Shown here piece by piece: positions 9,348-18,393 of a stretch of DNA of 64,000 bases. The notes below the pieces were generated by a model. The model worked only from the letters and a program-made list of their open reading frames with translations. It did not search any database and was not told where the DNA came from. Each line of letters begins with the position of its first letter. Within the stretch, counting starts at the first letter, position 1. The stretch covers positions 17,811 through 81,810 of the forward strand of contig JBCDLH010000015.1 in assembly GCA_038745585.1 (NCBI GenBank). Reading direction: 5' to 3'. This stretch comes from HLUCCA09 sp038745585. GTDB taxonomy: Bacteria; Pseudomonadota; Alphaproteobacteria; Rhodobacterales; Rhodobacteraceae. Both the position numbers and the translations under genes were made by a program.

Positions 9348-9725
9348 CGTCGGGGCACAGGGGTGCGCGGGGCAGCGGGATCGCGTCATGGGTGCACGTA
9401 ACCAAAGCCCAGCACTCAGAGCAAGAAGAGGCATCTCAAACCCGCGTGCAGTTGGCTTGAGCGGAAATGCGATCCGGCGGCGCCCTTCAGGCCAGCGCAG
9501 GCGCGCAGCGCGCCCGGGCAGAGAGGCAAAGCTACGCGAGGGCCCGCCTGCGCCAACGGGCCGGCGCTTTGCCTGCATAGGAGCTGAGACCATGCCTGGG
9601 GAGGGACTTGGTTGGACCGGAACGTATTGCGCAGCCGCATGGGCGTCGCGTCGAGGGTGCGCGCTGGCATAGCTTGTGTGCGTCGCCAGCTTCGCCTCGT
9701 CCCGACCAATGCCCACTACGCTAGG
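9348..9725. other. 378-base stretch between nadD and dacB, nothing recognised
   Basis: No reading frame here has a plausible ribosome site or recognisable protein similarity. It may contain a promoter for dacB (minus strand), but no convincing -35/-10 pair was found. In many Rhodobacterales nadD is followed by rsfS and rlmH; neither is present here. Confidence 0.5.
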
Positions 9726-10421
9726 CTATGGGCCCTCGTCCCCCGCCTCCGCGACCGGCCAATCACCGCCCGCGCGGAGCGCCGTGGAGGAAATGTCGCG
9801 CAGCGGCACGTTTAGAAAACACCAGGCCGGGGCTTGGGCCTCGGGCAGGCACTTGGCCGACCGAGCCGGCAGCCGCGCCGCCTGGAAATGTGCCGCGGCC
9901 ACAGAGGTTCGGGCTGGCAGCCGGTGGCCTGGCCGCGCCAGAACGCCAATCGGCACCCGCCGCATGATGTCGTCCCAATCCTCCCAACGGTGAAATTGCG
10001 CAAGGTTGTCCGCGCCCATCAGCCAGACAAACCGCACGCGTGGCCGCATGCCCGTGAGCCAGGCGAGCGTTTCGGCGGTGTAGCGCGTGCCAATCCGCGC
10101 CTCGATATCCGAGACATGCACACGGGGATGCGCGATGAGCCGCCGCGCCGCCGCCATCCGGGTTCCAAGCGGCGCTGGCCCACGCGGCTTGAGCGGATTG
10201 CCAGGGCTGACAAGCCACCAGACCGCATCCAAGCGAAACCGCTTCAGAGCCTCCAGGGTGATGTGGCGGTGGCCTTCATGCGGCGGATCGAAGGACCCCC
10301 CCAGTAAGCCCACCGATTGACCCGCGCCAACAAAGGGCAATGACGCGGCTGCACTGCGACTGGGACCCGGCGGAGCATAAGGCAAGGCCGTGCCGTCTTG
10401 CGGCGGCGGTGTCGCTCGCAT
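9726..10421 (-). CDS. nadD: nicotinate-nucleotide adenylyltransferase
   Basis: NadD transfers AMP from ATP to nicotinate mononucleotide in NAD biosynthesis. The nucleotidyltransferase signature GLLGGSFDPPHEGH is complete (HxGH at residues 48-51) and the C-terminal ISSTALR motif is present. The ATG at 10421 is preceded by a strong GGAGGAGGG ribosome site, which fixes the start and gives 231 residues. This leaves an N-terminal extension of about 36 residues before the usual family start. Neighbours are dacB downstream and a DUF1127-like gene upstream on the same strand. Confidence 0.95.
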   Translation of the reverse strand: MRATPPPQDGTALPYAPPGPSRSAAASLPFVGAGQSVGLLGGSFDPPHEGHRHITLEALKRFRLDAVWWLVSPGNPLKPRGPAPLGTRMAAARRLIAHPRVHVSDIEARIGTRYTAETLAWLTGMRPRVRFVWLMGADNLAQFHRWEDWDDIMRRVPIGVLARPGHRLPARTSVAAAHFQAARLPARSAKCLPEAQAPAWCFLNVPLRDISSTALRAGGDWPVAEAGDEGP

Positions 10422-10544
10422 ATCGCGCACCCTCCTCCGGTCCTCCCACGCTCGCGCGACGGTCATGGGAGGCCGGGCGGGACTTGTCAATTCCCGGGGT
10501 ACGGCTGGCTTCCCGCGCGCCGTATGGCCGCTCGACCGGGAGCG

Positions 10545-10567
10545 AGGGCGCCTTACGTCGGCGCCCT
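10545..10567 (-). terminator. hairpin after DUF1127-like gene
   Basis: A perfect 8-bp stem (AGGGCGCC/GGCGCCCT) with a 7-base loop lies about 30 bases after the stop of the small minus-strand gene at 10597. No U-run follows, so it may be a weak terminator or an RNA stability element. Confidence 0.4.
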
Positions 10568-10596
10568 TGCCCTGCCCTCCGCGCGCTACCCCAAAC

Positions 10597-10824
10597 TCAC
10601 CGAAACCAGCGCCAATGACGACCGACCTCAGGCTGCGGCGGAAGACCGATATCCCGGCGCACCGCTTGCGGCATGTTCAGGGCGCGCTTGGGCTGTGCCC
10701 GGCGGCGGCGGATTAGCGCTTGGATCAGCGCGATCAGAACGACGCGCAGGCCGTGGGCCGCGATAAACGCATGCAGATGGTCGGCCAGACTGACGCTCGT
10801 CTGTCGGTTCAAAACGTGGATCAT
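10597..10824 (-). CDS. small DUF1127-like protein
   Basis: This is a 75-residue basic protein. The C-terminal part contains MPQAVRRDIGLPP, resembling the (R/L)RDIGL motif of DUF1127 (YjiS-like) proteins, which in Rhodobacter include small RNA-binding regulators of stress and metabolism. The middle (ADHLHAFIAAHGLRVVLIAL) is amphipathic or hydrophobic, followed by an RRRR cluster. A GGAG ribosome site lies 8 bases before the ATG at 10824. The family assignment rests on the short motif only. A palindrome lies about 57 bases upstream (10881-10901). Confidence 0.55.
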   Translation of the reverse strand: MIHVLNRQTSVSLADHLHAFIAAHGLRVVLIALIQALIRRRRAQPKRALNMPQAVRRDIGLPPQPEVGRHWRWFR

Positions 10825-10880
10825 CTTGTGCTCCGGCTGCGTAGAACAGACCGGCTCCTTCGAACGGGAATAGGCCGCAG

Positions 10881-10901
10881 CGACCAGCTTAATGCTGGTC
10901 G
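10881..10901. promoter_or_regulatory. 21-bp perfect inverted repeat upstream of the DUF1127-like gene
   Basis: Arms CGACCAGC and GCTGGTCG flank a TTAAT centre with no mismatch. The A/T centre in GC-rich DNA and the position 57-77 bases before a start codon suggest an operator for a dimeric regulator; an RNA hairpin in the leader of the small gene is the alternative. Confidence 0.5.
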
Positions 10902-10962
10902 ACCTATGGTTTGGGCGTTGGGCTTGCGAGGGGCCCGGAGGGCCGCGGGCTGGGCAGTCGGT

Positions 10963-11034
10963 CTATGCCGTGCGCAGGCATTCGGGCGCGATGCACCCTC
11001 TAAGTCGGAGGTCGAGCAACAATAGTGAACCCAT
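10963..11034 (-). CDS. possible 23-residue leader peptide
   Basis: A short frame encodes MGSLLLLDLRLRGCIAPECL followed by RTA and a stop. It is preceded by a very good ribosome site (AGGGAGGA, about 6 bases before the ATG at 11034) and, about 29 bases upstream, a TAAAAT -10-like hexamer at 11063-11068 on the minus strand. It is upstream of the palindrome and the DUF1127-like gene on the same strand, so it could be a translated leader. It has two cysteines and a leucine run. I do not recognise the peptide with certainty. Confidence 0.35.
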   Translation of the reverse strand: MGSLLLLDLRLRGCIAPECLRTA

Positions 11035-12421
11035 GTTCCGTCCTCCCTTCAGCTTCGTCCAGATTTTATGCGTACCGCAATATGCGGGTTTAATCCAGCG
11101 AAATGCTGAGTGTCCTCGGCTCGGATGCGGCCAGACGCCCACGCCGTCCGCGACGCGACGCGACACAACACGGAGCAAGCACTCAAGCTTCGAACCCTGG
11201 GCCAAGCCCGAAAGGCCATTGCCTCCCAATTACCGCAAATCTTAGCGCACAGCACGTGTTCCAGAATGGGTCATCGGGACTGCGCTGACCACGGCGGCGC
11301 CGGCCCAAACACCGACGTCGATCCGCAGGCGCACTTGATAATGCTCGGGAAACCCTTTGCCGTATCTCGGAGCGGGTATGGCGCGAAGACCCTTGAACGT
11401 CTCTGGGCAGTCGTCGGTTTCACACGCGGCGATGCGGTATTGGTTTACGGAATTCGCCCTCGATACGGGCACGCGAGAGCTCTCGAATGCTGCCGGCATT
11501 GCCAAAGACGCGCAGCGCGTCACGATCGAAGAGGCGGTCATCCCGGTGGTGGAGCGGCAATGAAAGCGCGGCCAAGCCGTCGCCGAAATGCTCCGTGAGA
11601 CGCTGACGCCCGACACGCCCGCGGGGCACTGGACGTGGTTTAGGGATCGTGCGCGGAGAACGGTGACCCACAAGACCGCCGCCGCGGTCCTGCACTCTTC
11701 GCGACTTTCGCAATCCGAGCCGTGCTGCCCCGGGCCAAGAGGAAACGATTGTGCTCCTTGCGCGCAAGGCCGGCGATGTGGAGTTTGCACAAAATCGAGG
11801 CTTGGTCGGGAGCATTCGCAAACCGCGCTTTGTCTGCCCCGCCATCAGGACGCACATACTGCAGACGGACGGCCCGACGTGAAAGCACGCGCTCGCCACT
11901 TGCCGTATGCAAGGACGCAGCTGGGGGGCAAGCGAAGGGGTCACGCAAGCGGCAAATCCGGCCGGGAGTTCGCCAAAACAGCTTTAGCCGGGCTTCTCGG
12001 AGAACAGTTGCCCCTCAAGGGTTCCTGCAACCGTGCGACTCCGCTGAGAAGCCGTGTCTCGTCTGAGCGCCGCGCGTTTCGGATTGCCAGAGTATGCCGC
12101 GGAAAATCCTGGGATCGCGCGGCATACCACTGACCGCAATGCGGCGGTGCGCAGCAAAACACAGGCGATCACAATCTAGCCAAAGTCCACCGTTAGGTCC
12201 CCGCCATGGCACCGATCACCGCCCTTCGCACTGATTACACACGGGCTCTGCGCGCCGTCTCCCGCGTCATTGCGAGAGCCTGGTCGCTCTGGCTTACCGC
12301 GCCCACATCGCCCTCGAGCGGGGTGCACAGCGACGAGATCCGAGTGCACCAACGGTGCGACCGCTAGCGCGCGCCACTGGTCCCATCAGCACGCCCTTCC
12401 TTAAGAAAACGGACACGCAGC
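11035..12421. other. about 1.4 kb with no intact gene
   Basis: Apart from the leader-like ORF just before it and the winged-helix-like fragment at 11432, frames here are short, lack ribosome sites and show arginine/serine-rich translations typical of out-of-frame GC-rich DNA. The stretch may be a decayed gene or an insertion scar. No tRNA could be folded by eye. Confidence 0.5.
11432..11563 (+). pseudogene. possible remnant of a winged-helix (OmpR/PhoB-type) N-terminus
   Basis: The frame reads MRYWFTEFALDTGTRELSNA, which resembles the opening of winged-helix domains at the start of CadC/adenylate-cyclase-type regulators (pattern MRYxFxxFxLDxxxRELxxxG). It then diverges and stops after 43 residues; reading continues in the same frame as KRGQAVAEMLRETLTP without further similarity. 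It is most likely a decayed gene fragment. The resemblance could be chance over 20 residues. Confidence 0.3.
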
Positions 12422-12961
12422 ATGAATACATTTGGTCAACTCATCTTCCTTGCCGGCCTCGCCTGTATCTTTACAGCCGTCGGCATGTTCGTCTCTCTCG
12501 ACAGCGACGGTTCCAGCGATGCCGCCTCTCCAATCGCCTTCGCCGACCACGTGGACGGCCCCGTTGACCTGCTCATCGTTGGCGAGACCGCGCGCGCCAC
12601 GGAATTGCGCGCTGACATTCTGGCGCGCGACACAGCCGACCTGATCGAGGCTGTGGCGCAAGTCGAGCATCCGCGCGAGGCCGATGCCGTGATCTTTCTC
12701 CTCTCGTCCTGGGATGCGCTCGACACTGTTCCCTGGCAGAGCGAACTGGAGCCGGTTTACCGCAACGCCAAGCGGATGGCCTCGGACACGGTCGGCGTGA
12801 GCGTGACCCGCGCCCTTTTTGGCCGTAACATGCAGTTCACATTCTATAACACCAGTCACTTTGCGGGCTGGGGCCCCGACTGCTATGCTGCGTTGTTTCT
12901 CCACAATCTCCAGCAAGAAGAAGGCACCTCGTTTCTGCCCCCCGCCGGCTGCTATATCTGA
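12422..12961 (+). CDS. hypothetical membrane-anchored protein
   Basis: This is a 179-residue protein I do not recognise. Residues about 5-25 (GQLIFLAGLACIFTAVGMFV) form one membrane segment. The remainder is an acidic, probably periplasmic domain with a balanced composition and conserved-looking C-terminus (RNMQFTFYNTSHFAGWGPDC and a final cysteine at PPAGCYI). Codon use is like its neighbours, which supports a real gene. No strong ribosome site precedes the ATG. It is followed by ettA after 194 bases without obvious features. Confidence 0.6.
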   Translation: MNTFGQLIFLAGLACIFTAVGMFVSLDSDGSSDAASPIAFADHVDGPVDLLIVGETARATELRADILARDTADLIEAVAQVEHPREADAVIFLLSSWDALDTVPWQSELEPVYRNAKRMASDTVGVSVTRALFGRNMQFTFYNTSHFAGWGPDCYAALFLHNLQQEEGTSFLPPAGCYI

Positions 12962-13155
12962 CGCGCTTGGACGGCCCCGACGAAACGACGCTCCGGACAG
13001 TCGAGTTGGTACCTGCCGGTGCGGGGCCATCGTCCAAAGCGACAAGACGTCGACGGTCCTAAACCGCCGGGCATGCACGGCCACACGCCACGTCCGATTG
13101 CGCCCCCTCCCCGGCCACGCTAGATCCTGCGAGAGCAGCAGCGAGGGAGCCTCCG

Positions 13156-14811
13156 ATGGCCAGCTATCAGTACGTTTACCATATGGACGGCGTCTCCAAG
13201 AGCTATGCCGGCGGCAAAAAGTGCTTTGAAAACATCCGCCTCTCGTTCCTTCCTGGAGTCAAGATCGGGGTCGTGGGCGTAAACGGCGCGGGCAAGTCGA
13301 CGCTCATGCGCATCATGGCGGGGCTCGACAAGGACTTCACGGGCGAGGCCTGGGCCGCCGAGGGGGCCAAGGTCGGCTATCTGCCGCAAGAGCCGCAACT
13401 CGACGACAGCCTGAACGTCCGCGACAATGTCATGCTCGGGGTTGCGGCGCAAAAGGCCAAGCTCGACAAGTACAACGAGCTTGCCATGAACTATTCCGAC
13501 GAGACGGCCGAGGAGATGGCACAGCTCCAGGACGAGATCGACGCGAACAACCTATGGGATCTCGACAGCCAGATCGACGTCGCGATGGAAGCGTTGCGCT
13601 GCCCGCCCGATGATGCGATGCCCGAGAACCTCTCCGGCGGGGAGCGCCGCCGCGTCGCCCTGTGCAAGTTGCTGCTCGAAGCGCCCGACATGCTGCTCCT
13701 CGACGAGCCGACAAACCACCTCGATGCGGAGACCATCGCCTGGCTCCAGCGGCACCTGATCGAATACAAAGGCACGTGCCTGATCGTCACGCACGACCGC
13801 TACTTCCTCGACGACATCACCGGCTGGATCCTCGAATTGGATCGCGGCCGCGGCATCCCCTATGAAGGCAATTATTCGGCCTGGCTCGAACAGAAGGCCC
13901 AGCGCCTTGCCCAGGAAGCGCGGGAGGACAAGGCCAAGCAAAAGACGCTGGAGCGCGAGCTCGAATGGATCCGCGCCGGGGCAAAGGCACGGCAGGCCAA
14001 GTCCAAGGCGCGCATCGCCGCCTATGAGGAGATGGCGAGCCAGTCCGAGCGCGAACGGGTCGGCAAAGCGCAGATCGTGATACCGAACGGCCCGCGCCTC
14101 GGTGCGAAGGTCATCGAAGTATCTGGCCTCCGGAAGGGCTTCGGTAACCGTCTGCTGATCGAAGACCTGACCTTTTCGCTCCCCCCCGGCGGCATTGTCG
14201 GTGTCATCGGCCCGAATGGTGCGGGCAAATCCACGCTCTTTCGCATGCTGACCGGACAGGATCAGCCCGATGCCGGCGGCGTGGATTATGGCGACACCGT
14301 CCAGCTCGCCTATGTCGACCAATCCCGCGACGCGCTATCGCCCGACGCCACTGTTTGGGAAGAGATCTCCGGCGGGGCCGAGGTTATCGATCTGGGCGAC
14401 GCGCAGATGAATAGCCGCGCCTATTGCGGCGCGTTCAACTTTAAGGGTGGCGATCAGCAAAAGAAGGTGGGGCTTCTGTCGGGCGGCGAGCGCAACCGCG
14501 TCCACATGGCGAAGTTGCTGAAGTCGGGCGGCAACGTCCTCCTCCTCGACGAGCCCACCAACGATCTCGACGTTGAAACCCTGCGCGCGCTCGAAGACGC
14601 GCTCGAAGACTTTGCCGGCTGCGCTGTCATCATCTCCCACGATCGCTTTTTCCTCGACCGCCTCTGTACCCACATCCTCGCCTTCGAAGGCGAGGCGCAT
14701 GTCGAGTGGTTTGAAGGCAACTTCGAAGCCTACGAGGAAGACAAAGTCCGTCGCCTGGGGCCCGACTTCGTCGAGCCGACGCGGGTAAAGTATAAGAAGT
14801 TCGCGAGGTAG
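13156..14811 (+). CDS. ettA: energy-dependent translational throttle protein, ABC-F ATPase
   Basis: EttA binds the ribosomal E site and gates the first elongation steps according to ATP/ADP status. The 551-residue protein has two ABC domains with Walker A motifs GVNGAGKST (about 41-49) and GPNGAGKST (about 351-359), two LSGGE(R) signatures (NLSGGERRR and LLSGGERNR), and LLLDEPTNHLD / LLLDEPTNDLD Walker B motifs. The basic helical linker (QEAREDKAKQKTLERELEWI) is the ABC-F P-site tRNA interaction motif. It has no membrane segments. A GAGGGAG ribosome site precedes the ATG at 13156. The gene is apparently monocistronic. Confidence 0.95.
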   Translation: MASYQYVYHMDGVSKSYAGGKKCFENIRLSFLPGVKIGVVGVNGAGKSTLMRIMAGLDKDFTGEAWAAEGAKVGYLPQEPQLDDSLNVRDNVMLGVAAQKAKLDKYNELAMNYSDETAEEMAQLQDEIDANNLWDLDSQIDVAMEALRCPPDDAMPENLSGGERRRVALCKLLLEAPDMLLLDEPTNHLDAETIAWLQRHLIEYKGTCLIVTHDRYFLDDITGWILELDRGRGIPYEGNYSAWLEQKAQRLAQEAREDKAKQKTLERELEWIRAGAKARQAKSKARIAAYEEMASQSERERVGKAQIVIPNGPRLGAKVIEVSGLRKGFGNRLLIEDLTFSLPPGGIVGVIGPNGAGKSTLFRMLTGQDQPDAGGVDYGDTVQLAYVDQSRDALSPDATVWEEISGGAEVIDLGDAQMNSRAYCGAFNFKGGDQQKKVGLLSGGERNRVHMAKLLKSGGNVLLLDEPTNDLDVETLRALEDALEDFAGCAVIISHDRFFLDRLCTHILAFEGEAHVEWFEGNFEAYEEDKVRRLGPDFVEPTRVKYKKFAR

Positions 14812-15185
14812 CGCTCAGGTGCCCTTTCGTGACCCGCGCATCCACGTTTTTCACTGTGAGCGGCAAAGGGAGGCGTTTGGGTGCGCTATGGATACCTCAT
14901 ATCGCCCAATGGCTTAAGCGAACCCGAGGAAGGCACCTAACCCAACGTCACACGCGTCCTCGTCACTGGCCCCCACATCTCGGTCTTCCGCCGCTCTTGC
15001 TGCGACGCCCGCCCTCTCTGGCACCCAACCGCAAGGCGTCCGCGGCAGGTCTTGGGGCCTTCAGCGGAGCCGTCGTGCGTGGGCGGGACAGTTGCAGCGC
15101 GTCTTCGGCGTGGCACTGACCCATGCATGTCGGACAGGATCTGTCGGCGAGGCTGCGACCGGCCCGATTGCGGCTGATGAGCCGC
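14812..15185. other. 374 bases between ettA and pflA (convergent), nothing recognised
   Basis: The stretch separates convergent genes. No strong U-tailed terminator hairpin, tRNA or small gene with a ribosome site was found. Confidence 0.5.
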
Positions 15186-16079
15186 TCAGTAAACCCGCAG
15201 GCCGCGCGCCGCGAACTGATGCTGGACCCGGTCGATCAGCGCCGCATCGGGCGGCTGCGTCTCCGCGAGCTTATAGTCAAGCCCTAACTCCCGCCATTTA
15301 AAGGCGCCCATCTGGTGGAAGGGGAGGATTTCGACGCGCTCAACACTCTGAAGTTCCGCGACAAAGTCGGCGAGGCGCTCGATATCGTCGGCGTCGTCCG
15401 TCAGGCCCGGCACAAGCACGAAGCGGATCCAAGTCGGCCGCCCTTCGTCCGACAGACGCCGCGCAAAATCGAGCACGGGCGCGTTCCCCTGCCCCGTCAC
15501 CCGCTGGTGCAGTGTGGCATCAAACGCCTTTAGGTCGAGCAGCCAGAGATCGACATCCGCCATAAGCTGCGGCCCGACGTGATGTCCCAAATACCCGTTG
15601 GTATCGAGCGCGAGGTGGACGCCGATTTCCTTGATCCGGCGCGCCAAGGTCATCACGAAGCGATCCTGCACCATCACCTCGCCGCCCGAGAGCGTGACGC
15701 CGCCGCCATAGGCGATCAGAAAATCGGCATAGCGCGCGATCTCTTCCATCAGGTCGTCGACCGTGACGTGGAGCCCGTGCTTTAGCTTCCAAGTGTCGGG
15801 GTTGTGGCAGTAAAGGCAGCGCATGTGACACCCTGAGAGAAATGCGACGAAGCGGATCCCCGGCCCGTCGAGCGTCGCCGCCGTCTCGATGGAATGGACA
15901 TAGCCAGCATGGCTATGCCGAAGCTCCGGTTCGAGCGCGGCGACGGACGGCGTCTCCAGCAGGTGGTGTTGGATGTCGAAGCGGTGACTGGCCAGATGCG
16001 TCAGATGCGGCGCCGGGTGGGACGGCGCTGCACGGGCCGCCGGCGCGGCGTGCCGCTGGATCGAACGGCTGGCTATCAT
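15186..16079 (-). CDS. pflA: pyruvate formate-lyase activating enzyme (radical SAM)
   Basis: PflA uses S-adenosylmethionine and a [4Fe-4S] cluster to make the glycyl radical on PflB. The radical SAM motif is CHMRCLYC (Cys84, Cys88, Cys91), preceded by ETAATLDGPGIRFVAFLSG and followed by YGGGVTLSGGE. The enzyme core matches E. coli PflA from residue 59 onward; the 297-residue protein therefore has an unusual N-terminal extension of roughly 55 residues rich in His, Pro and Ala. A GAGGAG site lies about 11 bases before the ATG at 16079. It follows pflB after 46 bases, the usual operon order. Confidence 0.93.
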   Translation of the reverse strand: MIASRSIQRHAAPAARAAPSHPAPHLTHLASHRFDIQHHLLETPSVAALEPELRHSHAGYVHSIETAATLDGPGIRFVAFLSGCHMRCLYCHNPDTWKLKHGLHVTVDDLMEEIARYADFLIAYGGGVTLSGGEVMVQDRFVMTLARRIKEIGVHLALDTNGYLGHHVGPQLMADVDLWLLDLKAFDATLHQRVTGQGNAPVLDFARRLSDEGRPTWIRFVLVPGLTDDADDIERLADFVAELQSVERVEILPFHQMGAFKWRELGLDYKLAETQPPDAALIDRVQHQFAARGLRVY

Positions 16080-16125
16080 CGCTTCAGGCGCTCCTCAACA
16101 CCCTGAAAATACGTCGCATTGCGAC

Positions 16126-18393
16126 CTACCCTAGCCCGCGATGGAAGGTTCGCGCGATCACCTCCTCCTGCTGCTCGCGCGTCAGCTTGATGAAGTTGAC
16201 GGCATAGCCCGACACCCGCACCGTCAGCTGCGGATACTTCTCCGGATGGTCCATCGCGTCGCGCAGCGTTTCGCGGTTGAAGACGTTGACGTTCATGTGG
16301 TGGCCGCCATCGCCTGCAAACTTCGACAGGATGGTACGCAAGTTGGCGACTTGATCCTCCGGCGCCCGGCCGAGCCCCTCCGGCACAATCGAGAACGTGT
16401 AGGAGATGCCGTCCTGCGCGTGCTCATAGGGGATCTTGGCGACCGACGCGGCCGAAGCAATCGCGCCCAAATGATCGCGGCCATGCATCGGGTTGGCACC
16501 TGGGGCGAACGGCTCTCCCCGTTTGCGGCCATCGGGCGTCGCGCCCGTCATCTTACCGTAAACGACGTTCGACGTGATCGTTAGAACGGATTGGGTGTGT
16601 TCGGCCTCGCGATAGGTCGGGTTCTGCCGAACCTTGTCCATGAAGCTGCGCACGACCTCGACAGCGATCTCATCGGCGCGCGGATCGTTATTGCCATAGC
16701 TCGGAATGTCATCGCCCTCGATCTCGTAGTCGACAGCGAGCCCCGTTTCGTTTCGGATCACACGAACTGTGCCGTAGCGGATCGCCGCGAGGCTGTCGGC
16801 CACGACAGACAGCCCCGCGATCCCACAGGCCATCGTGCGATAGACATCCCGATCATGGAGCGCCATTTCCAGCCGCTCATAATTGTATTTGTCGTGCATG
16901 AAATGGATGATGTTGAGAGCCTGGACATAGACCTTGGCCAGCCAATCCTCGAAATGCTCGTACTTGGCCAAGACCTCGTCGTAGTCGAGCACATCGCCCG
17001 TGACCGGCGCCATTTCCGGGCCGACCTGCGCGCCCGAAATCTCATCCTTGCCGCCATTGATCGCGTAGAGCAACGCCTTGGCAAGATTCACGCGCGCGCC
17101 AAAGAACTGCATCTGCTTGCCGATGCGCATCCCCGAAACACAGCAGGCGATCGCATAGTCGTCGCCCCAATAACCGCGCATCAAGTCGTCGTTTTCGTAT
17201 TGGATCGAGGATGTGTCGATAGAGACCTTGGCGCAGAAATCCTTGAACGCGCTCGGCAATTCGTTAGACCAAAGGACCGTCAGGTTCGGCTCGGGTGCCG
17301 GGCCAAGGTTGTAGAGCGTGTGGAGGAAGCGAAACGAGGTACGCGTAACAAGCGGCCGCCCGTCCTCGCCCATCCCACCTAGGCATTCGGTGGCCCAAAC
17401 GGGATCGCCCGTGAAGAGCGCGTTATAATCCGGGGTGCGCAGAAAGCGCACGAGGCGGAGCTTGATGACGAGGTCATCGATCAACTCCTGCGCCGTCTCT
17501 TCGTCGAGCGCGCCGGTGGCAAGATCGCGCGTAATGTAGATATCGAGAAAAGCTGAGATCCGACCGACTGACATCGCCGCGCCGTTTTGGTCCTTGATCG
17601 CGCCGAGATAGCCGAAATAGGTCCATTGGATCGCCTCATGGGCGCTGGTCGCAGGGTACGATATGTCGATGCCATAGCGCTTGGCCATTTCCTTGAGCTC
17701 GCCGAGCGCCCGGATCTGATCGCTCAGTTCTTCCCGGGCGCGGATCGTGCCCTGCTCCATGACATCGGGCTCAAGCGAGCGGAGCTGCGCACGCTTGTCA
17801 TCGAGAAGCGCGTCCACACCGTAGAGCGCCACACGCCGGTAGTCGCCGATAATCCGCCCGCGCCCATAGGCGTCGGGCAAGCCGGTGACGACGCCTGACT
17901 TGCGCGCGCGTCGGATCTCTTCGGTATAGGCATCGAAGACACCCTGATTGTGGGTCTTGCGATAGTCGGTGAAGATCTTGGTCATTCCCGGGTCGTGCGC
18001 GTAGCCGTAGGCTTCGAGCGCCGCGTCGACCATCTTGATCCCGCCATTGGGGAAGATCGCCCGCTTGAGCGGCGCATCCGTCTGCAATCCCACGATCTTT
18101 TCGCGCTCGCGATCAATGTAACCGGGGCCGAAGGCGGTCAGCGACGACGGCACCGACGGATCGACATCGAGGACACCCTTTTCGCGCTCGGCCGTGTAAA
18201 GCTCAAGGACCCGTGCCCAGAGCGCCGTCGTCCGTGCCGTCGGTTCGGCAAGAAACTCCCCGTCGCCCTCATAGGGGGTATAGTTGGTCTGGATAAAGTC
18301 GCGCACGGCGATCACATCTTGCCAGATGCCGCTCATAAAGCCCGCATGGGGGCCCTCGGTGATCCGCTCGGACGGTTGGTAGGTCTTCAGCAT
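16126..18393 (-). CDS. pflB: formate C-acetyltransferase (pyruvate formate-lyase)
   Basis: PflB converts pyruvate and CoA to acetyl-CoA and formate under anaerobic conditions. The 755-residue sequence follows E. coli PflB closely: DFIQTNYTPYEGD near the N-terminus, HNQGVFDAYT, RRVALYGVDALL, and the paired active-site cysteines in IACCVSGM (Cys417-Cys418). The radical-bearing glycine lies in RVSGYAVN (Gly729). These matches exclude the related glycyl-radical enzymes for isethionate, glycerol or choline, despite the sulfonate genes next door. A GGGAGAGG ribosome site precedes the ATG. An FNR-type box lies about 114 bases upstream. PFL is uncommon in aerobic marine Rhodobacterales. Confidence 0.96.
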   Translation of the reverse strand: MLKTYQPSERITEGPHAGFMSGIWQDVIAVRDFIQTNYTPYEGDGEFLAEPTARTTALWARVLELYTAEREKGVLDVDPSVPSSLTAFGPGYIDREREKIVGLQTDAPLKRAIFPNGGIKMVDAALEAYGYAHDPGMTKIFTDYRKTHNQGVFDAYTEEIRRARKSGVVTGLPDAYGRGRIIGDYRRVALYGVDALLDDKRAQLRSLEPDVMEQGTIRAREELSDQIRALGELKEMAKRYGIDISYPATSAHEAIQWTYFGYLGAIKDQNGAAMSVGRISAFLDIYITRDLATGALDEETAQELIDDLVIKLRLVRFLRTPDYNALFTGDPVWATECLGGMGEDGRPLVTRTSFRFLHTLYNLGPAPEPNLTVLWSNELPSAFKDFCAKVSIDTSSIQYENDDLMRGYWGDDYAIACCVSGMRIGKQMQFFGARVNLAKALLYAINGGKDEISGAQVGPEMAPVTGDVLDYDEVLAKYEHFEDWLAKVYVQALNIIHFMHDKYNYERLEMALHDRDVYRTMACGIAGLSVVADSLAAIRYGTVRVIRNETGLAVDYEIEGDDIPSYGNNDPRADEIAVEVVRSFMDKVRQNPTYREAEHTQSVLTITSNVVYGKMTGATPDGRKRGEPFAPGANPMHGRDHLGAIASAASVAKIPYEHAQDGISYTFSIVPEGLGRAPEDQVANLRTILSKFAGDGGHHMNVNVFNRETLRDAMDHPEKYPQLTVRVSGYAVNFIKLTREQQEEVIARTFHRGLG

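Noticed and set aside
10422..10460. CCTCC-rich stretch near the DUF1127-like gene as a CcsR-type small RNA
   Set aside because: The C-rich sequence is on the plus strand and is simply the complement of the nadD ribosome site; no matching motif lies downstream of the DUF1127-like gene on its own strand.
11170..11230. Possible tRNA (CTTCGAACCCTG resembles a T-loop)
   Set aside because: No matching acceptor, D or anticodon stems could be paired around it.
16126..18393. The glycyl-radical enzyme beside sulfonate genes could be isethionate sulfite-lyase
   Set aside because: The sequence matches PflB throughout, including the adjacent Cys-Cys pair (IACCVSGM) that PFL needs; the lyase group has a single active-site Cys with a Glu nearby.
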